This document shows positions 1 to 5,485 of a DNA stretch of 5,485 nucleotides, in pieces. Each line of letters starts with the position of its first letter. The first letter of the stretch is position 1. Source of the stretch: JBBEBE01 sp051746765 (GTDB lineage Bacteria > Bacteroidota > Rhodothermia > Balneolales > Balneolaceae); assembly GCA_051746765.1 (NCBI GenBank), contig JBNJFK010000155.1, positions 1 to 5,485 of the forward strand, read 5' to 3'. The position numbers were made by a program, and so were the translations under genes. The notes beneath the pieces are model-generated. The model worked only from the letters and a program-made list of their open reading frames with translations. It was not told the DNA's origin and made no database searches.

Positions 1-760
1 CTTCCGGCCGGTACCATCGAACCTCGGCATTCGGTTTGTAGTGCGTGTACTTCATGCCCGGACTGCGGGGCGCCCGGGTCGAGCCTTCGTAGGTGTGGAT
101 GGATCGAAGGGAAGCTGATTCCAACTCTTCCAGTGAGTAGTATCCGGGACGAAGGAGGGTCCAGAGCTCACGGGACAGATCCAGGACCGTCGACTCCAGG
201 CCAATGTCACATGGACCACCATCGAGAATCGAAAGTTGATCACCAAAATCTTCGCGTACATGTGCAGCAGTCGTGGGACTCGGTCGTCCGGACTTGTTGG
301 CGCTTGGAGCTACAAGAGGCCCGCTCTGTTCAATGAGTGACTGTGCCACAGGATGTGCCGGAATACGGAGTGCCACCGTCTCCAGCCCACCGGTCACAAG
401 ATCCAGTACATGTGGTTGACGCAGCAGAACAACCGTCAGTGGGCCCGGCCAGAACCGATCGAGCAGAACATCCAGACCGTCTGGCCATTCACGGGCAAAG
501 TCGGAGATCTGGTCGCGATTCGAGAGATGAACGATGAGCGGATTGTCGGATGGTCGTCCTTTGAAGTCGAAGATTTTCTGGATCGCATCCGGATGGTCGG
601 CTCGTGCACCAAGCCCGTAAACGGTCTCGGTGGGAAAGGCAACCACTCCTCCACCTCGGAGAGATTCGGCTGCCGATCGGATCTGCTCTTCGGATACCGT
701 CGAACCGCAGTCGGGATCCGGGCGATACGGGTGTTGTCGTGGAGAGTCCGGTTGGTCCAT
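1..760 (-). CDS. sua5: L-threonylcarbamoyladenylate synthase, Sua5/YwlC type (partial, 3' end beyond left edge)
   Basis: Makes threonylcarbamoyl-AMP from threonine, bicarbonate and ATP, the first step of N6-threonylcarbamoyladenosine (t6A) formation at position 37 of ANN-decoding tRNAs; a cytosolic enzyme acting ahead of the TsaD/B/E complex. I translated 253 residues by hand with no stop before the window edge. The YrdC fold is clear: FPTETVYGLGA (42-52), KGRP (67-70), FWPGPLT (103-109), VALRIP (129-134), APSANKSGRPS (151-161), GLESTVLD (187-194) and LLRPG (202-206). It is followed by the linker SPGMKYTHYKP (233-243), which marks the longer two-domain Sua5/YwlC form rather than short TsaC; the C-terminal Sua5 domain is therefore cut off by the edge. 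ATG at 760 is chosen; an in-frame GTG at 766 is the only other start after the preceding stop. The first 20 or so residues are Pro/Asp-rich and precede the conserved domain. The gene follows mfd by 12 bases in the same frame and shows no Shine-Dalgarno, so translation probably depends on ribosomes leaving mfd (inference). Confidence 0.95.
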   Translation of the reverse strand, partial: MDQPDSPRQHPYRPDPDCGSTVSEEQIRSAAESLRGGGVVAFPTETVYGLGARADHPDAIQKIFDFKGRPSDNPLIVHLSNRDQISDFAREWPDGLDVLLDRFWPGPLTVVLLRQPHVLDLVTGGLETVALRIPAHPVAQSLIEQSGPLVAPSANKSGRPSPTTAAHVREDFGDQLSILDGGPCDIGLESTVLDLSRELWTLLRPGYYSLEELESASLRSIHTYEGSTRAPRSPGMKYTHYKPNAEVRWYRPE

Positions 761-772
761 GGTCACGTTATT

Positions 773-3700
773 CTATTGGACGACGGGTATATCGAGAGCT
801 TTCTGAAGATCGAGAAGTCGATCCCGGGCCTCCGTGAGTCCGGGGATCTCCTGCAGCACGATTCGAACCGCCTCCTTCTTCTGAATCAGTTGGTAGTTGT
901 CTCCATCCGATTCCTGAATCTGCTGGAGAAGTTGCTGAAACAGCCCGCTTCCGTAGAAGTGCTCCCCGAGGGGTCGATCGCTTCTCGGACAGAGCAGCCA
1001 GATACGACCGGCCCGGATGGTTACTTTTTTCAGGTAGAGAGTGGAGGCGAGCAGCCGGATTTCGGCTGCCAACCAGAGATTTGTCGCTTCGTCCGGCAAC
1101 GGGCCGAACCGGTCCCGAACCTCCTCTTTCCACTCTTCGATCTCTTCCAGTTTGTCTGCATTGGAGAGTTTCCGGTAGAGGTTCAATCGTTCCACATCAT
1201 CCTGAACGTAGTCGTCTGGCAGAAGGGCCGGGAGATCGAATTCCACTTGTGTATCGGGGGCTTCTACAGCTGGTGGTACCGTCTCGAACTGGTCACCATA
1301 CTCCTCGCGCTTGATCTCCTGAACAGCCTCGTCCAGGATCTTGGTGTACATTTCGAATCCGATTTCGTTGATGAATCCACTCTGTTCGGCTCCCAGAATG
1401 TCACCGGCACCCCGGATGTCGAGATCACGCATGGCAATGTTGAACCCGGACCCCAGATCCGAAAACTCTTCGAGCGCCATGAGTCGTTTTCGGGCATCAC
1501 TTGTGAGGGTCTGGACCGGAGGGGTCAAAAGGTAGCAGTAGGCCTTTCGATTGGATCGTCCCACACGCCCCCGAAGTTGGTGCAGCTCCGAGAGTCCGAA
1601 ATGGTTGGCATTGTTGATCAGTATCGTATTGGCATTGCCGATATCGATCCCGTTCTCGACAATGTTTGTAGAGACCAACACATCGAATTTGTGATTGTAA
1701 AAGTCGTGAATGATTCGCTCGAGCCGGGCCGGTTGCATCTGTCCGTGGCCGTGGCGTACCCGGATACCGGGGATGAGTCCTCGAATGACATCGGCCATCT
1801 GTTCGATGTTTTTTACCCGGTTGTGAATGAAAAATACCTGACCCCCACGTGATTGTTCAAGCAGAATCGCATCCCGGATGAGATCTTGATTGAAGCTGTG
1901 GATTTCGGTGTAGACCGGTTGCCGGTTGGGAGGTGCCGTGTGGATGAGACTCAGATCCCGGGCACCCATCAGGGAGAACTGTAGAGTTCTGGGGATGGGA
2001 GTTGCCGTAAGGGTAAGTACATCGAGACTGGCTCGAAGCTCTTTGAGACGCTCTTTGACCTGAACTCCGAATCGCTGTTCTTCGTCAATCACCATCAGGC
2101 CGAGATCTTTGAACTCGATATCCTTGGACACAATTCGATGCGTCCCGACCAGGATGTCGACTTGTCCCTCTTTGAGTCGTTTGATCACCTTTTTCTGCTC
2201 ACCGGGACTCCGAAATCGGGACAGTACTTCGATCTCGATCGGAAACCCCTCCATCCGTTTCTGGAAGGTCTGAACGTGCTGATCGGCCAGAAGGGTCGTG
2301 GGGACCAGGATGGCGACCTGTTTCTGGTCCATCACGGCCTTGAATGCTGCACGAATGGCGACTTCCGTCTTTCCGAACCCGACATCTCCGCAGACAAGTC
2401 GGTCCATCGGTTGCGTCGACTCCATGTCTCGTTTGACTGCTTCGATAGCGGCCATCTGATCCGGGGTCTCTTCGAATTCGAATCGGGCCTCCATCTCTTT
2501 CTGCCAGGACGTGTCGGGCTGGAAGTCGTGTGCCTGTTGAGCTTTTCGTTTGGCGTAGAGCTCGATCAGCTCCCGGGCAATATCCTTGACTTTTTTTCGG
2601 GTTCGGCTCTTCTTCTTGGCCCATTCTCCCGACCCGAGTTTGGTAATCCTGGGGGCATTTCCCTCTTTGCCGGAATATTTCTGAAGTTTGTGGAGACTGG
2701 TGACATTGACATAGAGTGTGGAATTCTCCTGATAGGTGAGAACAGCCACTTCTTGAAGACTCTTTTTGACTTCGATCGTTTTAAAGCCGGAAAAAGTGCC
2801 GATTCCATAATCCACATGCACAACGTAATCTCCAACATTCAAGTCCCGAAGCTCTTTGAAGGAGAGTCCGCCCCGCACGCGACGCTTTTTTTTGAGGGCC
2901 GGTCGGTGGTATCGATTGAAAATTTGATGATCTGTCAGGAGTCCCAACTTCTGATCCGGAAGCAGAAATCCTTCGTGCAGATCCGCAGTGGTCATCCGGT
3001 ACCGAAAACCGTCCCGGGATTCCTGGAGTAGCTCTTCGAATCGTTCGCGTTGAGCGTCCGTGGAGCAGCAGATCCACAGATCGTACCCTTCCTTGGTTCG
3101 TCTGCGAATCTCTTCCCGAAGAAGAGAGAAACTGCCGTTGATTTCGGGGTGGGGCGAAGCGTTGAGGGTCAGGGTGGTGTCGGGTGTTCCGATCTGTTCC
3201 GAAAATGTACCCGTTACAAAAAGTGGGTAGGTGTGCAACGCACGGGAAGAGAGCCATTCACTGTCCGGTTCCGGGAGTGGCTCGTCACTTTTCTGGTGAA
3301 TATCGGAGGCTTGTTGATGGATCTCGTCCAGGCGCTCGAGGATAAGGTCCGGTTCATGCAGAATCAGAAGAGTGTCGTCGGGGAGGTACTCCAGAAGACT
3401 CTCTCTGCTTCCTTCCGGCGAGGAGCTGGATGCCGGTGTGAATCGCGCTTCGTTCAGGAATGCGATCGATCGCTGGGAGTCCGGGTCGAACTCACGGATG
3501 GATTCGATCTCGTCACCGAAGAATTCGAGTCGGACCGGGTACTCACCGGTATAGGGGTAGATGTCGAGGATGCCGCCACGGGAGGCAAATTCGCCCGGTT
3601 CGGCCACAAAACGGACCGATTCGTAGCCCAGGGAATCGAGCGTCTCTTTCAGGGAGTCGATGGTGCGCTGCTCACCCTGGGAGATGTCGAGGGTGAGGGA

Positions 3701-4123
3701 GTGGAAGGCGGCCGAGGAGATCAGTTTTTCGGCAATCGCCTCGGCACTGGTAAAGACCAACGGCTGTTTCCGGTCTTGTACAGCGTCGAGAACATCGGCT
3801 CGTTCGACAGACGAGGAGAGATCCGTGACCTGTTCTTTGTCATATGGTTTCCGGTGGGTGGAAGGGAAAAGAAGCGGATCAAGATCGGAGTCAATCTGCG
3901 TGAGATCGGATGCAATGGAGGCGGAAACCTGTGGATCTGCCGAGACCATGAGGAGGGGTCGCTTTGTATGGATCAACTCCCGAACCCAATAGCTGAGCGA
4001 TGATCCACGCAACTGGCGAAGCTCGACGGTTGATCTGTCTTCGATCCACGTCCGAAGGAGATCGGGGTCTGCCAAATGTTGAATGGCCGATTGAAACGAG
4101 GTGTGTATGGGTGCGTCACTCAT
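773..4123 (-). CDS. mfd: Transcription-repair coupling factor Mfd (ATP-dependent DNA translocase)
   Basis: Pushes or removes RNA polymerase stalled at template-strand lesions and recruits UvrA for nucleotide excision repair. Complete, 1116 residues from the ATG, close to the 1148 of E. coli Mfd. Visible domains: an N-terminal UvrB-like module (about 10-400) with KPYDKEQ (92-98) and EPGEFASRGGILDIYP (175-190); a basic linker (KKKRR, about 411); the CarD-like RNA polymerase interaction domain beginning LNVGDYVVHVDYGIG (from 428); the relay helix (506-530); helicase lobe 1 with Walker A GDVGFGKTE (579-587), motif Ia PTTLLADQH (608-616), DEEQRFG (680-686) and TATPIPRT (706-713); lobe 2 with FFIHNRV (764-770), TNIVENGIDI (819-828) and QLRGRVGRS (849-857); the TRG region (889-922); and the C-terminal TRCF domain from LPDDYV (968). 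Motif V reads GIDIG where GIDIP is usual. An in-frame TTG at 4132 would add three residues; neither start has a good Shine-Dalgarno. Gene lies between batA and the Sua5 gene, probably in one transcript. Confidence 0.98.
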   Translation of the reverse strand: MSDAPIHTSFQSAIQHLADPDLLRTWIEDRSTVELRQLRGSSLSYWVRELIHTKRPLLMVSADPQVSASIASDLTQIDSDLDPLLFPSTHRKPYDKEQVTDLSSSVERADVLDAVQDRKQPLVFTSAEAIAEKLISSAAFHSLTLDISQGEQRTIDSLKETLDSLGYESVRFVAEPGEFASRGGILDIYPYTGEYPVRLEFFGDEIESIREFDPDSQRSIAFLNEARFTPASSSSPEGSRESLLEYLPDDTLLILHEPDLILERLDEIHQQASDIHQKSDEPLPEPDSEWLSSRALHTYPLFVTGTFSEQIGTPDTTLTLNASPHPEINGSFSLLREEIRRRTKEGYDLWICCSTDAQRERFEELLQESRDGFRYRMTTADLHEGFLLPDQKLGLLTDHQIFNRYHRPALKKKRRVRGGLSFKELRDLNVGDYVVHVDYGIGTFSGFKTIEVKKSLQEVAVLTYQENSTLYVNVTSLHKLQKYSGKEGNAPRITKLGSGEWAKKKSRTRKKVKDIARELIELYAKRKAQQAHDFQPDTSWQKEMEARFEFEETPDQMAAIEAVKRDMESTQPMDRLVCGDVGFGKTEVAIRAAFKAVMDQKQVAILVPTTLLADQHVQTFQKRMEGFPIEIEVLSRFRSPGEQKKVIKRLKEGQVDILVGTHRIVSKDIEFKDLGLMVIDEEQRFGVQVKERLKELRASLDVLTLTATPIPRTLQFSLMGARDLSLIHTAPPNRQPVYTEIHSFNQDLIRDAILLEQSRGGQVFFIHNRVKNIEQMADVIRGLIPGIRVRHGHGQMQPARLERIIHDFYNHKFDVLVSTNIVENGIDIGNANTILINNANHFGLSELHQLRGRVGRSNRKAYCYLLTPPVQTLTSDARKRLMALEEFSDLGSGFNIAMRDLDIRGAGDILGAEQSGFINEIGFEMYTKILDEAVQEIKREEYGDQFETVPPAVEAPDTQVEFDLPALLPDDYVQDDVERLNLYRKLSNADKLEEIEEWKEEVRDRFGPLPDEATNLWLAAEIRLLASTLYLKKVTIRAGRIWLLCPRSDRPLGEHFYGSGLFQQLLQQIQESDGDNYQLIQKKEAVRIVLQEIPGLTEARDRLLDLQKALDIPVVQ

Positions 4124-4168
4124 GAGCTGCAAGGCATCAAAATGGATGGTTCAAGTCAATGAGTCTGA
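4124..4168 (-). other. Short batA-mfd intergenic gap without promoter or terminator
   Basis: The 45 bases between the batA TAA and the mfd ATG show no G/C-rich hairpin with a T run and no convincing promoter. A weak imperfect hairpin (GAGT, loop, ACTC) overlaps the batA stop but lacks a T tract. A five-codon ATG frame starts at 4137 and its TGA overlaps the mfd ATG. The simplest reading is read-through transcription from batA into mfd. Confidence 0.5.
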
Positions 4169-5161
4169 TTACTCTATTGCAGGACGGAAGAACCACTGTT
4201 CACTGATCAAGGCCAGAATCCAGAGAAGGATGGCTGGAATCAGAAACCGGTCGTAGTGGTCTTCCCGGTCTGTATAGATGATTTCATCAATTTCACTCCG
4301 TTCCAGTTCATCAATTTCACGGTAAATCTCACCGAGCTCTTCCGTGTTGGTGGCACGGAAATACCGTCCGTCGGTCATGGTGGCGACACGGGTAAGCATC
4401 TCTTCGTCAATATTGACTTCGATGTGCTGGTATCGGGTTCCGAAGACCGGATCCTGAATCGGGTAGGGAGCGGTTCCACGTGTTCCCACTCCCACGGTAT
4501 AGATGCGAATATCGTGAGCGGCTGCCAGCTCGCCGGCCGTAAGAGGATCAATCTCTCCCGCATTGTTGAGACCGTCAGTAAGGAGAATGATAATTCGACT
4601 CGACGCATCGCTCTCTCGAAGCCGGTTGATGGCGGTTGAAATACCGAGTCCGATGGCTGTACCGTCCTCTACCATTCCCACGTCAATCTCCTGTAGACGA
4701 TGTTGAATCAGCTCTTGATCCAGTGTGGGGGGGACGGCTGTAAAACTTTGTCTGGCAAACACGTTTATTCCGACGCGATCGTGTGTGCGTCGGGAAATGA
4801 AATCGGAGGCAATCTGTTTGGCTGCCATCAGGCGATTGGGTTCAAAATCCTCAGCCAGCATGGAAGAGGAGATATCCATAGACAGCACGATTTCGATCCC
4901 TTCGACTTGTTGTTCGACGGTTGAAAATTGGGTTTGTGGTCGGGCAAGAGCCAGAACGATCAGCCCAAGTCCGAACAAGTAGAGTACGGGAACAATCCAT
5001 CGTGCCCGGAGGCGGATGGTTTTGGGTAGTTTGCGAGCCGTTTGCACAGCCGTAAAGAGTAAAACGGGGTGACGATGGCGAAGCAGTCGCCAGATCCAGA
5101 GACCTCCCACAATCGGAAGCAGAAGCAGAAGCCAAAGATAATGTGGATCTGCCCACGTCAT
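4169..5161 (-). CDS. batA: BatA-like von Willebrand factor A domain membrane protein
   Basis: Membrane-anchored VWA protein of the Bat family, named for the Bacteroides aerotolerance operon; the molecular role is poorly defined, usually taken as metal-dependent protein binding with a MoxR ATPase and DUF58 partner. Complete, 330 residues. The start FADP-like MTWADPHYLW leads into membrane segment 1 (about 8-25), an Arg/Lys-rich loop (26-55), membrane segment 2 (about 56-73, ending ALARPQ), the VWA domain (about 88-285) and membrane segment 3 (about 306-323). The positive loop suggests it is cytoplasmic, which puts the VWA domain on the outer face (inference). The MIDAS metal site looks intact: DISSS (D96, S98, S100), T168 in EDGTAIG, and D196 in LLTDG. 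The ATG is firmly set by GGAGG seven bases upstream and by a 4-base overlap (ATGA) with the preceding gene. A paralogous batB often follows batA in Bacteroidota; here mfd follows instead. BatA versus BatB cannot be separated with full certainty from sequence alone. Confidence 0.92.
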   Translation of the reverse strand: MTWADPHYLWLLLLLPIVGGLWIWRLLRHRHPVLLFTAVQTARKLPKTIRLRARWIVPVLYLFGLGLIVLALARPQTQFSTVEQQVEGIEIVLSMDISSSMLAEDFEPNRLMAAKQIASDFISRRTHDRVGINVFARQSFTAVPPTLDQELIQHRLQEIDVGMVEDGTAIGLGISTAINRLRESDASSRIIILLTDGLNNAGEIDPLTAGELAAAHDIRIYTVGVGTRGTAPYPIQDPVFGTRYQHIEVNIDEEMLTRVATMTDGRYFRATNTEELGEIYREIDELERSEIDEIIYTDREDHYDRFLIPAILLWILALISEQWFFRPAIE

Positions 5162-5485
5162 CTCTCTTCCTCCGTCGGGTTCTGTGATTCATCGATCTCG
5201 TATTTTGCACGGACAGCATCTGCATATTCTGTCCGAAGGCGTTCGATCCGCTCGACATCTTCGGATCTTGCAATCTTGAGAAACTGAAGGGCTGCTTGTC
5301 GAAGATTCTGAATATCCTCTGTTGTTGGCTGGTATCGAGCAAATTTGATGCGATCGGCCAATTTGAAGAGTTCATGAAGAGACCGGATAACGAGATCTTG
5401 AGCCGGCCAATCCCGCAGGTTTTGAAGGATCTCGCGGGAGGTCATCTCCAGTGCCTGAATTTGATAGACTCGCTCAAGATAGGTT
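5158..5485 (-). CDS. C-terminal part of a Bat-locus protein (partial, 5' end beyond right edge)
   Basis: An open frame enters at the right edge and runs 108 residues to a TGA at 5160-5158. The ATG at 5445 is only an internal Met: the frame stays open above it with similar-looking residues (TYLERVYQIQALEM), so this is the tail of a longer protein. The visible part is soluble, highly charged and probably helical, with a segment LADRIKFARYQPT and an acidic end (DESQNPTEEER). From memory, this ADxxKFAxxxP pattern occurs in the cytoplasmic tails of BatD/DUF4381-like membrane proteins that sit between the DUF58 gene and batA in Bacteroidota; that identification is inference from position and a short motif. 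The stop overlaps the batA start by 4 bases, indicating coupled translation with batA. No catalytic motif is visible and I assign no biochemical function. Confidence 0.6.
   Translation of the reverse strand, partial: TYLERVYQIQALEMTSREILQNLRDWPAQDLVIRSLHELFKLADRIKFARYQPTTEDIQNLRQAALQFLKIARSEDVERIERLRTEYADAVRAKYEIDESQNPTEEER
5169..5173 (-). promoter_or_regulatory. Shine-Dalgarno of batA, embedded in the end of the upstream gene
   Basis: On the minus strand GGAGG is followed by the 7-base spacer AAGAGAG and then the batA ATG at 5161. The same bases encode the Glu-Glu-Glu-Arg tail of the upstream protein, whose TGA overlaps the ATG. Spacing and sequence are close to ideal, and this is the only strong ribosome binding site seen in the window, so it fixes the batA start. 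Confidence 0.85.

Noticed and set aside
353..1852. A 499-codon open frame on the plus strand, opposite mfd and the Sua5 gene.
   Set aside because: It is exactly codon-aligned with the two minus-strand genes, which share one frame, so it stays open simply because TTA, CTA and TCA codons are rare there. The product has no recognisable domain, and the minus-strand genes are unmistakable.
2138..3031. A 297-codon plus-strand frame opposite mfd.
   Set aside because: Same codon-aligned antisense register as above; it mirrors the conserved helicase and RNA polymerase interaction domain of Mfd and has no independent protein character.
3050..4003. A 317-codon plus-strand frame opposite the N-terminal part of mfd.
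   Set aside because: Again in the codon-aligned antisense register, with no start signal, no domain and no conserved motif.
4133..4160. TTGACT and CATTTTG on the minus strand as a possible promoter for mfd.
   Set aside because: The spacing is too short for a -35/-10 pair and the second element does not match TATAAT or the Bacteroidota TAnnTTTG pattern.
4155..4180. Possible terminator hairpin at the batA stop (GAGT, six-base loop, ACTC, with AAT/ATT extension across a bulge).
   Set aside because: The stem is only four pairs plus a bulged extension, is A/T-rich and is not followed by a T run; mfd starts too close for a clear transcription break.
5158..5445. The 95-codon frame starting at ATG 5445 as a complete small gene.
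   Set aside because: The frame is open upstream to the window edge with continuous helical, charged sequence, and no Shine-Dalgarno sets off this ATG, so it is the tail of a longer protein.

Overview
The window is a compact, almost wholly coding stretch in which all genes lie on the minus strand, so the gene order in the direction of transcription runs from the right edge to the left. Four genes are supported: the C-terminal end of a protein from a Bat (aerotolerance-type) locus, a complete BatA-like von Willebrand factor A membrane protein, a complete transcription-repair coupling factor Mfd, and most of a Sua5/YwlC-type threonylcarbamoyl-AMP synthase that runs off the left edge. No tRNA, rRNA, CRISPR array, insertion sequence, convincing promoter or terminator was seen.

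Organism: Mfd carries wording I associate with the Bacteroidota / Rhodothermota / Balneolota side of the FCB group, such as FFIHNRV in motif IV, STNIVENGIDI in motif V, INNANHFGLSELHQLRGRVG, and SGFINEIGFEMYTKIL after the TRG region. A BatA protein preceded by a helical protein with an ADRIKFARY segment fits the same group. Base composition is moderately GC-rich. The exact phylum is inference.

Layout in transcription order: the Bat-locus fragment (right edge to 5158) overlaps batA by 4 bases (ATGA), and the last codons of the fragment form a strong Shine-Dalgarno for batA. BatA (5161-4169) is followed after a short gap with no visible promoter or terminator by mfd (4123-773). The mfd TAG stop is followed 12 bases later, in the same reading frame, by the ATG of the Sua5 gene (760 to left edge). 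The spacing suggests one transcript. It would join a cell-envelope VWA/Bat module to two housekeeping functions: rescue and repair at RNA polymerase stalled on DNA damage, and t6A37 tRNA modification.

The genes themselves are ordinary; I see no new biological system. Points worth a second look are a strong excess of the tetranucleotide GATC (about 69 by hand count, roughly three times the simple expectation), the in-frame mfd-stop/Sua5 junction without a Shine-Dalgarno, a Bat locus that goes straight from batA to mfd without a batB, an ambiguous mfd start with a tiny overlapping ORF, and a Gly in place of the usual Pro in Mfd motif V.
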